Assembly: GCF_027580225.2 (NCBI RefSeq)
Contig: NC_073358.2
Coordinates: forward strand, 29,972,501 to 30,036,500
Source: Misgurnus anguillicaudatus
Taxonomy: Eukaryota > Chordata > Actinopteri > Cypriniformes > Cobitidae
Length of the DNA: 64,000 nt
Reading direction: 5' to 3'
Positions 1 through 10,999 of this stretch are shown here, in pieces (the first letter of the stretch is position 1; each line of letters begins with the position of its first letter). The translations under genes and the position numbers were made by a program. The notes below the pieces were generated by a model. That model made no database searches. It saw only the letters and a program-made list of their open reading frames with translations, and was not told the origin of the DNA.

Positions 1-130
1 GCAGATAAACAAATAAACAAACTTTATTTATAAAACAGTCTGGAACAATATCATTATTATAAATAAAGATGCAAGCACCATAGACCTACGCCGCAGAGTA
101 GCGTCAAGCAAAGGAGGGGATTGGCAAGAT
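1..130 (-). other. Possible 3' end of a minus-strand transcript
   Basis: Read on the minus strand, this stretch ends in an AT-rich tail carrying AATAAA (ATAAATAAAG, plus-strand tttattta at about 24-31). That is the usual form of a polyadenylation signal near a 3' UTR end. No coding sequence is visible above it up to the transposon at 443, so it could equally be chance AT-rich DNA. Confidence 0.15.
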
Positions 131-438
131 GAATCTTCAAACAATTAATTTGAGAGTGGATGGGAAATAAGAAAAAAATAAATTCATACAACAACAAAAG
201 TGTTTTTTGACCTTGCAAACATGTAAACTGTTGTTAGGAACTCCTGAAGCAAATATGAATCTTTCAAATGCTAAATATGTGCTTATATAACTATGATTTG
301 GCTACCACACATTGCGACGGTAAATGATATACTCATCTATACTGTAGATGTTGCAATCTGTAACTTATCCTCAGTGACCTTGATGTTTATTTCATCAGTT
401 GAGGTAAACCATTTTGCTGTTTTTAGGAAACGGAACTA
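131..438. other. No gene or repeat recognised
   Basis: AT-rich sequence without an open frame of note, inverted repeat or tandem structure. Confidence 0.5.
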
Positions 439-442
439 TTAA

Positions 443-1309
443 AGGAAAAGTCAATTTTCTTAAAAGAAAAATCCAGATAATTTACTCACCACCATGTCAT
501 CTAAAATGTTGATGTCTTTCTTTGTTCAGTCGAGAAGAAATTATGTTTTTTGAGGAAAACATTGCAGGATTTTTCTCATTTTAATGGACTTTAATGGACA
601 CCAACACTTAACACTTGGCTCAACACGTAACAGTTTTTTTTCGGCGGAGTTTCAAAAGACTATAAACGATCCCAAATGAGGCATAAGGGTCTTATCTAGT
701 GAAACGATTTTCATTTTTGACAGGAAAAATAGAGAATGTGCACTTTTGAACCACAACTTTTCGTCTAGGTCCGGTCCAGCGCGACCTAACGTAAATGCGT
801 AGTGATGTAGGGAGGTCACGTGTTACATATATAAAACGCACATTTGCGGACCATTTTAAACAATAAACTGCCAGAAAGACATTAATTAGTATTATTCCAC
901 ATACAACAACGTCGGAACAGTCCTCTTTCAACACACTTGTAAACACTGGGGCGGAGTTTCGAGTTCGTCCTCTGTGACCTCTTGACATCATGACGTATTG
1001 CGTTTCAGGACTGGATCTAGACGAGAAATTGTGTATATTTGTTATTTTTCTTGTCAAAAATGACAATCGTTTCGCTAGATAAGACCTTTATGCCTCGTTT
1101 GGGATCGTTTATAATCCTTTGAAACTCCTTAAGTGTTGAGTTAAGTGTTGGTGTCCATTAAAGTCCAGTAAAATGAGAAAAATCCTGCAATGTTTTCCTC
1201 AAAAAACATAATTTCTTCTCGACTGAACAAAATAAGACATCAACATTTTGGATGACATGGTGGTGAGTAAATTATCTGGATTTTTCTTTTAAGAAAATTG
1301 ACTAATCCT
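443..1309. mobile_element. Palindromic TTAA-flanked DNA transposon (MITE)
   Basis: The element is flanked by TTAA on both sides (439-442 and 1310-1313). Its arms of roughly 280 bp (443-745 and about 1027-1309) are inverted copies of one another, starting AGGAAAAGTC on the left and ending in the complement of AGGATTAGTC on the right. The roughly 280-bp centre is unrelated, GC-richer DNA with no transposase frame. TTAA duplication is known for the piggyBac and Kolobok superfamilies. The AGG terminus rather than CCC makes classic piggyBac less likely, so the superfamily is inference. The open frames across it are by-products of the palindrome. Confidence 0.85.
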
Positions 1310-1313
1310 TTAA

Positions 1314-2496
1314 ACAACTTGGCAAATGTGTGTCCAAGTGGCTCGTTGAGTTGGTTTAATTGTAAATTTGTATCATACATCAGTGAATGTGTGTTTGGAC
1401 AGCACATCATTGCGCTTTCAGCCTTTTCTGTTTGTACTACCAACTTGGCCATTACAAAGAGGAAGACAGCTCATCTTCTCTCCCTTTCTATCTTTTCTCA
1501 TTCATTCTCGCTTCTTATCTCTCTGTGACAATCGAGAGCAATTGAACTGTCTCTTTATGCCTGTACTTCAGCAAGAATAAAGTTGTGTCACTGACATGAA
1601 TCAACACCCAGCTGAAATACACATCTCACATATTGTTATAGCAGTTGGGCAGGATCTTCAGAATATGTAAATCACACTAAGAGGGTGTGTTGCTGTGAAC
1701 ATTAAAATAATAATAAAATCCATTATTTTTAGTATTTTCACGAATACATCCTTTTACCTTTACAAAAGCAGCCGCTATTCATTCTAATCTCACACAGGTG
1801 AGTTGTTAACATTACAACTATTAAAACATAAAAAGCTAATTGTTTTGCTGTCAGCCTCAGGCTATTCTTAACCACTGGCTGTCATACCAGAACATGAAAA
1901 AGAGTCCATTGAAAAGGTCTGCATACCAACAGTGCTTTTTCTTCAAAGTCATTTATGTGGTAAAGCTGCACATACCACACATACCAGGTTGATGACACTT
2001 GCAGGTCAACTCATGTGAACTCTAATGAAATGAATCTATCAATGAGTGTCGGGCATAATATCAGCAAAAGGGCAGAAATTGCTTATGCTTGACAGAAATG
2101 GAGAGAAGTGACTTGTGACTATACGTATGAATATGTTGCAATAATGGGTGCTTTTATATGCTGACTATACACCTTTTGCTTTCTTTCTTTGTAGTTTTAT
2201 TATTATTAAATCTTGATGTGACTCATTTATATTGAATTACCATGGTCAGGGTTAGAAAGTGCTCGTGGGCTGTGTGTCTGTGTCTTCATAGGGTATGAGT
2301 CATACAACAGCCTGATTTCAACCGACACAACCAGGTCAAGAGGAACTGAGTTTCACTGAACTATCCAGTGTCTTCGAAGGATGACAAAGCCAGTCTTGGT
2401 TATTTAAGCATTAAACAAATATCATCATTTGATTTTCTTTTATACACATGTTTGGACAAAAACTTTAAGGAATGAAATAACCTGAACAAAATGGTT
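1314..2496. other. No gene recognised
   Basis: Only a pyrimidine-rich run near 1470-1530 stands out. Short frames at 1298-1580 overlap the transposon end and lack splice or codon signals. Confidence 0.5.
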
Positions 2497-2553
2497 GGTA
2501 ACACTTTACTTGAAGGGGTGTTCATAAGACTGACATGACACATTCATAATCAC

Positions 2554-3676
2554 CAGACATGGGGACTTGGGACTTGGTGACTTGGACTCGAGTCGACTTG
2601 AGTCGCTATTTTTGTGACTTGTGACTTGACTTGACAAAAAATAAAATACTTGAGACTTGACTCGGACTTGGAAGTTAAAGACTCGGGACTTGACTTGACT
2701 TGAGACACGATGACTTGAATGACTTGAGTGTTAATCACATTCACATCATGTTTTCAGTTAAAATATATAAACTATTTAAAAAAAATAAAGTTGACCCAGC
2801 TGGAGCGCAGGCTGAGAATGGCATTGTCATGACTGAATCACGACACTATCATCAGTCATGCCCTCTCGTACCTTATGCACACCACACCCACTTAGAACAG
2901 ATATCAACATGTCAGCCGGAGGGGTAGCGAGGATCATCGCTTTCGGCTTCAACAAGATGGCAAAAGACGAACAGTGCGTTGCAAGACATGCAACATTAAA
3001 ATCACGGGCAGCCACAACCTCCAATTGCGTCCGTCATTTGAAGAGCCATTCTGCCCAGTAAATGCTTGACAATTTGTTAATATCTGGTTAGTTGGTAGTT
3101 AGCTAATGTAATAATAGCTAAAGTAGCCATTAACCCTCATCATACCGTGTTGGGGACAAATGTGGGCAAAATAATTTTGATTTATTTTTTTAAAATACTT
3201 CCCTTGATCTGAGCGGTACGAGACTTGACTACTACTTCTACGTTTGCCACCTTAACACACACACACACACAGAGAAAAAATACTGGATTCTACAATGTTA
3301 AGAGCGGTTCACATATTGCGTCTTTTGTGCCCTTAGGTTCGTTATTTTAAATGTAGACGCGCGAACGGAAGAGATTACAATTTAGTTTGATTCCATGATG
3401 TATTTTACTGAAAATTAGTATTTCTTTATATCTTTATATTCTATATATCTTTATTAAGATAAGATTCTGCAGGTAAAATTACAATAATAAGGTGACTTGA
3501 CTTGGACTTGACTTGACCTACTACAGGACTTGACTTGACTTGACTTGACATAGCCTGTGACTCGACTTGACTTGACTTGCCCAAGAAAAAAAATACTTGG
3601 GACTTACTTGAGACTTGAAAGTTCAGACTTGAGACTTACTTGAGACTTGCACATGTGTGACTTGGTCCCATCTCTG
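2554..3676 (+). mobile_element. Non-autonomous hAT transposon, TGACTTGACTT-rich
   Basis: A perfect 8-bp target-site duplication, ATAATCAC (2546-2553 and 3677-3684), brackets termini CAGACATGGG and CCCATCTCTG, as expected for the hAT superfamily. Both subterminal zones are made of dense repeats of the word GACTTGACTT and its variants (2565-2720 and 3490-3665), on the same strand. The middle holds a fragment of transposase reading frame (see 2909-3061). The element is an internally deleted copy that could only have moved with transposase from elsewhere. Confidence 0.88.
2909..3061 (+). pseudogene. hAT transposase first-exon fragment with BED finger
   Basis: The frame starts at ATG 2909 and runs 50 codons to a stop. 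Its second half has the shape of a BED-type zinc finger: one Cys (CVAR), then TSNCVRHLKSHS with the paired His residues. In BED fingers the first pair is normally C-x2-C. Here the second position of the pair is Arg, so the finger looks damaged. The stop codon overlaps a GTAAAT that could once have been a splice donor, which would make this the first coding exon of the parent transposase. No catalytic domain follows before the element ends. The BED assignment rests on motif shape only. Confidence 0.5.
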
Positions 3677-4174
3677 ATAATCACGCATGACATGTGTTAT
3701 GAACATAAAGGAGGTTTCATTAAGTGTCATTTGTTCAATTATGTCATTTTTAATGCAAACATGACATTGTTTGAGATGTCTTTGTCATGACAACATAACT
3801 GACCACTTTTTACTAGTGATACAAATAATTTGTAATTAAAGTGTTAATACTCTGTCATATAGTTTTTTAAAAGCAGTATTAATATTTTCTTGACCTCAAC
3901 TACAGTGGTACAAATATAATTTGTCATTAAAATGTCATTAAGTGTTGATACTCTAACATGTTTTTAAGAAATAAAATCAATTATATTTTATTGCATTTGG
4001 ATACAGATTCACCTAAAATTAAATAAAAATAGTACAATTACATACACTGAAAAAATGATTCATTCAATTTACTAATTGTTGTAAGGTAAGTGGTCGCAAT
4101 CAGTTTATTTAAGCTAGATTTAAACAAAAAAAATTGAAAAACAAAACAAAAACTTTTGTTTAAATGAAACTTAA

Positions 4175-5819
4175 CCCTTTAACTGCCACACCAAGAAAAA
4201 GGCATTTGAAAAAAATTTTGTTTGCATTTCTTATATCCTTATGTCACCACTTAACACAATCAATGTATTTTTTTTCAACACATCCCATCATTTTTTAAAA
4301 ATCGGCCTCTGCCAAACGGTTGATATGTCACTTAAAGGAATTCAAACACATACTATGGAAATTAGAAAATATGAACTATAATACTAATTTTTTACAAACA
4401 TAATCCAAATAAAATGGTTTTGTATATTTAATCTTCTTTATTTATTGAAGTATAACATATTAAAATATTTCAGGTTTTCATTTTAACACAGGACATGACA
4501 TGTTTTCATGTTTTTTGCAATAAAAATGACCAAAATTAACAAAAAATAAGGATATTCTGCATTTAAAACCTAAAATAAAAGAAGGCCAAAGATAGTAATA
4601 CAATGGCATATTAGTATTTTATGATATAAGAAACAAACTGTCAAGTTTGGTAGTGCAAAATAATTTTTTTTGTCTTTTTTTTAGATAAATTAAAGGGGTC
4701 ACGGCATAAAAATCTGAGATTTTCCATGTTTAAGTGCTATGATTGGGTCCCCAGTGCTTCTATCAACCTAGAAAAGATCAACCCAGTAACTTAGTTTTGG
4801 TAAACCATTCTCTGTAAGCATGTGAAAAAACAGGTAATTGAAATGTGGCTCCCCTTGTGATGTCAGAAGGAGCCCTTATTATAATAATACCACCCCTTAA
4901 TTTGCACTTTCCAACCACAGCACTGCCATTTCCAGTATTTTAATCCAGAGAGGGAGAGACAGAGAAAATAATTCACAGCACAACTAAGTTTCAATTTCAA
5001 CAAACCACCATCATTGTGATCGGTGTTTGCATTTCATCCGCTCATTTGCATTTTAAAGGACACTCCCAAAACTGCACATTTTTGCTCACACCTGCAAAGT
5101 GGCAATTTTAACATGCTATAATAAATTATTTATATGATATTTTAAACTAAAACATCACATATGTGCTCTGGGGACACCAAAGATTTATTTGACATCTTAA
5201 AAAAGTCTTGTGACATGGCCCCTTTAACATTTCTTTGTAAACCAGCAATGCTGTGTAGAGTAAGCCAACATTGCAAACAATCCTTCAAACAATTTAAAAC
5301 ATCTTTTAAGAAGTAATTATTGATTAATTAATGAGTAATTATGATTTCCATACATTAATTATATGAATTCGTTATAGTTATTTCAAAAAAATATCCAGAA
5401 GTGGCAAAAATACATACTTAAGAAATGATCTCAATATATTAAATAAGAAATAACAATAGCTGTGTCATATTCATAGCTGTGAATGATCAGAAATGTATAT
5501 TTCATAGCAAATAGTACACTCTGACTGCAGAAATGGATGATCTGAAAACAACCCTAACCCTAACCCTTGCAAAATTTCAACAAGAACAGTTCATATAACA
5601 GAAGTGATTTTTTTATTTCTAAAATCCACATAACAAGATGTGTTGTGACAAGTGCTGTTGATTGATACATTGATATCTAGTGGATTTTTTTGGCAAAACA
5701 TATCTTACACAAATAGTAGAGATGGCTCAATCAGCTTGAGTTAAGTTAGGTACTCATCTCAATAAAATATAGGGACTCAAAATGTGCTCAACCGTTTGGT
5801 TGAGCTGGCAGTTAAAGGG
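4175..5819. mobile_element. piggyBac-like element nested in MITE copy A
   Basis: TTAA flanks lie at 4171-4174 and 5820-5823, with terminal inverted repeats CCCTTTAACTGCCA at the left and TGGCAGTTAAAGGG at the right. The CCC...GGG ends with TTAA are the piggyBac signature. The related MITE copy at 27054 has the intact site AGCTTAAATAAATTG, matching the sequence on both sides of this insertion. No transposase frame remains. It contains a 530-bp TTAA element at 4694-5223, so its own length was about 1.1 kb. Confidence 0.82.
4694..5223 (+). mobile_element. TTAA element of the AGGGGCCATRGCATGAAAA family, copy 1
   Basis: TTAA at 4690-4693 and 5224-5227 flanks a 530-bp unit beginning AGGGGTCACGGCATAAAAA and ending in GACATGGCCCCT. 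It is the most complete uninterrupted copy of a family that recurs at 9660, 15697 and 17432. No open frame spans it, so it is a non-autonomous element. It sits inside the piggyBac-like element at 4175-5819 and is therefore the youngest of that three-layer stack. Confidence 0.87.
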
Positions 5820-5998
5820 TTAAATAAATTGAGTGCAACCACTTACCTTTAAAAATTTGAGTAAATTGAATGAATCATTTTTTCCAGTGTAATTAATAAC
5901 AGCTTAATGAAATGTTAACCCATAAAGCGAGGTAGTTTTTTAAGTTTGATAATTATTCTGCAATGTCATGTATGACGGATTTATGACAAGGTGTCATA

Positions 5999-7008
5999 GG
6001 CTGCCTTTACACTTGGCATTAACATGCGATCTGTATCCAGATGTTGTCCACATACACATTTAAAAGACAAGTGTAAACGCGTTTGTGATCGGAATGTTAT
6101 CCAATCTGTGTGTCCTGATGCAGAGGTTGTCGAGGACGCTTTGTGATCGGATCTCAGTGTAATGTAAACGCAATCCAGCATCGTATCTGCATTTACAGGT
6201 CAACGCCACACAAAACCCCGCCCACTTTCATCTCCTCTCACTAACAGCTGACAAAAATTAAGGACGTTAGGTCATGGAGCGCAGGTGAGAGATGCACAAA
6301 GTCATATTTGTGGAGCAATGCTAGCTAAGCTTAAAGTATTTTGAAATAAATCGACTTACAAACGCATTTTAACACTGCTGACTGTATTTAACTTATTCGG
6401 GCATATGTTTAATATATTCCAATTATTCATGGAGAGATTTAATATTTAATGGCAGAATTTAATTAATCGTTATAATGTTTGATTTTCCATGGCGACATAC
6501 CAAGGTCATAACGTGCCCTTCTTTCTGGTCAGTCGGCTGTTTCTATCTCATTTAACACATTTTAAGTTACTTGAAAACACGTACATTTTGCTATTGATGA
6601 AAAGCATGTGGGTGAAAGGCAAGTTCAGGTAAAGTTACACCGGCTGAAACGTTCATCGGCAGTGCGGACGCTGCAGATAAAGAAAGATAAAGTCTTTAAA
6701 GCTAAAATATGAAGCTTAAAATGTGAACATCACGGTTATTGGGGTTGTTAGTTATTATCTGCTGTATAATATGGGATTGCGGTTACCGCGACAACCCTAA
6801 ATCATGTGGGTATAGACAGCTGTAGCCATTTTGATTGACAGCTATTCATCCAGCGCGTCTCTCCTCATGGGATCCGATCACACATCCAGATACAGAAGCC
6901 ACTTTGATGTTGACAAATGTAAACGCACCGTGTCCTGATATACTGATGATCGGATCTGCGTGAACGGATCACAGAGATCGCATGTTAATGCAAAGTGTAA
7001 ACCCAGCC
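5999..7008. mobile_element. Long-TIR element, GGCTGSSTTTACACTTKGCATTAAC ends
   Basis: The ends are inverted copies for about 40 bp: the left reads GGCTGCCTTTACACTTGGCA, and the right is the complement of GGCTGGGTTTACACTTTGCA. Both continue into TTAACATGCGATCT. Subterminal zones on both sides repeat GATCGGAT and GTAAACGC words. The 1-kb interior has no transposase frame. A clear target-site duplication is not visible. The general form suits a hAT-type MITE, but this is not proven. Confidence 0.7.
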
Positions 7009-7018
7009 AAAGCTGTCA

Positions 7019-7226
7019 CACTGAAAAAAATGATTCATTCAATTTACTCAATTTTTTAAGGTAAGTGGTCACAAACTCGCAATCAATTTATTTAAGCTAC
7101 ATTTAAAAAAAATAAAATAACAAAACAAAACAAAAAACTGTTGTTTAAATGTAGCTTAATTAAATTGATTGCAAGCACTTACCTTAAAATAATTGAGTAA
7201 ATTGAATAAATCCTTTTTTTTCATTG
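7019..7226. mobile_element. CACTGAAAAAAATGATTC MITE, copy B
   Basis: A 208-bp palindromic copy of the family at 4045. Left arm 7019-7105 and right arm about 7140-7226 are inverted copies around an AT-rich loop. The right terminus has decayed to CATTG and no TA duplication is seen. It lies ten bases from the end of the element at 5999-7008. Confidence 0.8.
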
Positions 7227-7260
7227 TGGTGCAATACCCTTTAATAAGGTGTTAATACCA

Positions 7261-7375
7261 TTTAGGCACATGTATACATTTGGTATCAATATGTACCTCT
7301 GAGGTACTATGAACTCTTTAGGTAGCCTACAAGGGTATACTTGAAAGGTTATCATCCTAGTGACAGCTAGAGACC
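7261..7375. repeat. Decayed relative of the GTACCTTTGAAGTAC MITE
   Basis: Contains TATGTACCTCTGAGGTACTA and AAGGGTATACTTGAAAGGTTA, which resemble the interior of the 201-bp MITEs at 31948 and 57454. Ends and target duplication are not recognisable. Confidence 0.3.
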
Positions 7376-9659
7376 ATTGTTTTCTGACAGCGTGGAAACC
7401 TCAGAAATATTTTCTGTTTAATTAGTTTGCTAAAGATTTCCATATTTATATTGCTTAATGCTGGAATGTTGTTTTGACAAAAAACAGCTTTTAATAGTTT
7501 AGTACAAAATGACAGATCCATTATTTTAGTCTCAAAACAGTTTTCTACATTTACTAACCTACATCTACTAATAAATGTCATATTTAGCTCACCTGTATTG
7601 CTGTAGATTTCTGTTTTCTTCTGTCTCTGTTAATCTTTTCCTCATTGGGAGCGTGTAACAGATAACAGATACATAACAAATACAAATGATGATATTACCA
7701 GTAATGAAGCTATATAATAATAGGTTTCATCAGACGTCTGAACTGAAGTAAACTTCATTTATTTATCGGTCTGGCTAGTGGCTAAACTAATCTCTAAAAC
7801 AAATACATACAAAAAACATAAGTTGTTTTTATGCAAAATGTATATTCAAGTAACTGATACTGGATATTGTGTTGATAGGAAGTTTCCATAGAGGCTTCAG
7901 ACAGATTTTAAGAGTTTAAAAAAAAAGTTTAAGAGAAGCATCTTCATCTATCCTGTCAGTCAAAGGTTTACAAGCTGTCTGCTTCACTCTCTCCAATAAT
8001 AACTCCTTTACTATTATCCTCAACTCCCACTTTAATCTCTTACTGTATTATAACTTACTGCTACAGTAGTCAAGAAGAAAACTTATAGTGAATGCTCCCT
8101 GTTTTACTTTAGTGTTTATACATTAGTGTGTGGGGAAAATGCAAAAGTTTGGGTTTGTAAATTGTTGTTTTATTGTTCTTTACACTTAAACCTCAGAAAG
8201 TTTCAGAGACTGTAATGAATCCCTCATTGGAGTTGTATTTTATTAACAACAAACACATTAAATGTTGTAAGGATGAGTTGACAAAGACTCACACGAGGAA
8301 GCACAGAGAGACACACACTGCAGATAAGAGTTTTATGCATTACACTGCCAAGGACTGTTTAAGATTGGGCCTATAAATCAAATGGACTCCCTTAACACAC
8401 ACAGATGCACATACAAACACACACACACTTGCACCCCCTCTGCCACTGCGTCCTTGACATTAAATAGATTTTTTCTCTACCCTTCCCGGCAGTTTCTTCA
8501 TTACCGAAGTTATGGAGCTATGATTTATGTAGGTATGGCCATCACCGCTGCACAATTTCAGCCAAACAACTGCACATCCTATTAAAAAGAGAAGAGGAAG
8601 ATGTCGCTGTTTTATCTTTTCTTCCCTTAATTTTCCCCATCTCTCTTGCTGGCTCACGCGCCCTTCGGCACAGACCGCTATGCAGGGGTAATATAACCTG
8701 ACAATGTTGTGTGTCTCTCTATTTGGGGAGATGATCGTGCATGCAGTTGAATACAGACTGTAGATTTGAAAAGATCTGAAAGCAATCTCTCATGGTGAAC
8801 TTCAAGATAATAAATAATTCACATCCAAAAAAAAAAAAAAGGAAATAGACCTTGAGAAAGAAATAATGCTTTGAATGATTTATTGTTTGGCAGCATCGGT
8901 TCTAAAGGTACAATATCCAGAAACCAGGTAATCATTTTACGTGAGCTCGCACACGCACAGTCACTCAGAAATGTAGTTTTGGCTTATCGTAAAACTCACA
9001 GAATAGTTTTATTTACAAGTTTATACATTCCTTCTAGAAACCATACAGATGTTTGACAGTTTAGGTGATGAGTGTTCTGACTGTCGGCTGTGTTTAGATA
9101 ATAAAAGTACACAGATATTAACAACTTTAGTCAGACAAACTCTCCCCTATGTATACAACACAAAGTCAGATATCACTACTAGATCTTAATTTGGTAAAAT
9201 CCTTTACGTTAACATTTGTCCTTATCATTTTTACATACTCTATTTCTACAAAATACAATTTCTACAAAAAGCAGAATGCAATGCAATTTCCAGGCCCCTG
9301 TTTTACATCACTTGGGTTGACTTGTATGTGTGTGCTTTCTGAGGAAAAGACTAAACATTTGGACAGACATTGATGTGGTGCGCTAGAGCACATCTGCCTT
9401 GATATAATGTGACAGTGTCCTGTATGTGTGATGAGTCAGTGTGAGTCTGTCTGTAGTGTGTGGGAGAAAAAGAGATAGAGAGAGTGAATACATGCAAAAG
9501 TTACACTATGCGTGGGTTAAGATTTGGCTGTAGTTATGTGGCCTATATTTTAAAAATGTCCTCAACAATAAAATAAGTAACATTTAGAGGTATACCTAAA
9601 TCTATATCTAGATTTACAGGTTAAATATCGTTTGTCTATGAGATGTCTTCACAAATATA
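7376..9659. other. No gene recognised over 2.3 kb
   Basis: Contains a short poly(A) at 8827-8840, CA-rich runs at 8390-8430 and scattered short frames without splice context. The stretch 8450-8700 is less AT-rich and non-repetitive. It could be conserved non-coding DNA, but only an alignment could tell. Confidence 0.45.
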
Positions 9660-10061
9660 AGGACATATCATGAAAATCTGAAGTGTTATAATTGGGTCCC
9701 CAGTGCTTCTATCAACCTAGAAAATGTGAAAAAGAAACCCAGTAACTTAGTTTTGGTAAACCATTCTCTGCAAGCATCTGAAAAAATAGATAATTGAAAT
9801 TTGGCTCCCTTTGTGATGTCAGAAGGGGATAATATCGCCCCTTAATCTGCACTATCCAACCATGGCACTGCCATTTAGTGCAGAGATCAGCTCATTTGCA
9901 TTTGAAAGGTCACCCAAAAACAGCACATTTTTGTTCACACCTACAAAGTCACAATTTTAACAAGCTATGATAAATAATCTATATGGTATTTTGAGCTAGA
10001 ACTACACATACGTACTCTGGGGACACCAAAGATTTATTTGACATCTTGTGAAATTTCCCCT
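9660..10061 (+). mobile_element. AGGGGCCATRGCATGAAAA family, copy 2 (internally deleted)
   Basis: Aligned by eye with the copy at 4694, it begins AGGACATATCATGAAAATC and ends AAATTTCCCCT. The flanks are TATA and TTCA, apparently eroded TTAA sites. It lacks roughly 120 bp of the interior (the zone after TGCAGAGA) and is 402 bp long. Confidence 0.78.
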
Positions 10062-10379
10062 TTCAATAAATAAAGTGAAACGAGAGTGAGACAGTTATTA
10101 TATCGTATGCCCCAGAGCAGGTTTATTGCTTATAAACATTTATATAGCTTTATGTAAATCTATTTAAAGTATTAGGCATAACTGTTAAAGGTAAATCAGT
10201 GTTTTTTAGTTAAAGTTTATTGTGATCATTTTGTGGTCATTCGGTGGTTAAGTCCGGAGATGTGTTGAAGATGAGCTGACTTCATTGCGCTGTTGGCTAA
10301 CAGCTCACCACATAAAAAGCACAGTGCTGAGGGTTATGTGAAATCCCAGCCCTATGTATTTATCACGAAACTGGCGGTT
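10062..10379. other. No gene recognised
   Basis: AT-rich with no repeat or splice signal. The frame beginning at 10293 runs into the adjacent hAT end and is not credible as a gene. Confidence 0.45.
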
Positions 10380-10453
10380 TCCACTTTCTCCACGTACCCC
10401 ATGCAGTACCCCCAAGTACCCCTAGGGGTAGGCGTACCCCCATTTGAGAACCA
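10380..10453 (-). mobile_element. hAT (Charlie-like) terminus, one end only
   Basis: On the minus strand this reads AGTGGTTCTCAAATGGGGGT followed by stacked GGGGTAC words. This is the typical end of the widespread CAGTGGTTCTCAA hAT group (compare the full copy at 49814). No partner end is visible, so it is a fragment. Confidence 0.5.
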
Positions 10454-10999
10454 CTATATGGCATCGTGGAGCACCTTGATTTTTAAGAGTGTAGGGAAGT
10501 TTATGTGTGAATGTGTGTGTGTGTTCCTTGTGGATGGATTAAGTTTGGTATTTGACGGTTTTACCTCACTGGATTAACTCAAGAGTCAGCAACCTGGCTC
10601 TGCTCCTGATATTGCCTCCCTCTTTATCCTCTCTTGACGTATTATTTCTCCGTATGCCTGAAACCCTGTCCTAAGTAGTCACGGTGCAACAAGGTACCAG
10701 CGGCAAGCATTTTGTTCAGCGCACAATAAAAGCTGAAAGGCTACCTGGAGCTACAAGCCAGCTACAACAGCAGACAAACGTGTGTTTCTTACATTCACGT
10801 GACACTGAAAACAGCAAACCATAAAATATTTTTATGACTTTGTGGGTGCGTGATTTTTATGTTTTTGCTTTTATTGATTTTTCTTTGTCATAAAACATTT
10901 AATACTAAAACTGTCACAATCAGTATCTTTTGGTACATGTTTTATGTTTAATACACATGAGGATAGGGATTTAGACCCAGTGTGGGTATGGCGATGTCC
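10454..10999. other. No gene recognised
   Basis: Mixed-composition sequence leading into the tandem array. A GTGTGT run lies near 10514. Confidence 0.4.

Larger units (their letters stand above)
4045..5889. mobile_element. CACTGAAAAAAATGATTC MITE, copy A, carrying nested insertions
   Basis: Flanked by TA on both sides (4043-4044 and 5890-5891). The termini are inverted copies over about 80 bp, starting CACTGAAAAAATGATTCATT. The same family recurs at 7019, 27054 and 35316. Without its nested insertion (4175-5819) this copy is about 200 bp, like the 205-bp copy at 27054. TA duplication points to Tc1/mariner-type mobilisation despite the CACTG start that would suggest EnSpm. Confidence 0.85.
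2497..7260. repeat. Old inverted-end repeat broken by several insertions
   Basis: The left end reads GGTAACACTTTACTTGAAGG and the right end (about 7235-7260) is an imperfect inverted copy, CCTTTAATAAGGTGTTAATACC. The pieces left after removing later insertions (2497-2553, 3685-4042, 5892-5998 and 7227-7260) share a theme of TGTCAT and CATTAAG motifs. They add up to roughly 550 bp. I infer a single ancient palindromic repeat that received at least four separate insertions. The right boundary is less certain than the left. Confidence 0.5.

Noticed and set aside
692..1066. 124-codon minus-strand frame
   Set aside because: Spans the loop and part of both arms of the palindromic element at 443-1309. 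An open frame is expected by chance and it has no recognisable domain.
5553..5572. CCCTAACCCTAACCC as interstitial telomere sequence
   Set aside because: Only about three hexamers, inside a decayed piggyBac-like element. Too short to mean anything.
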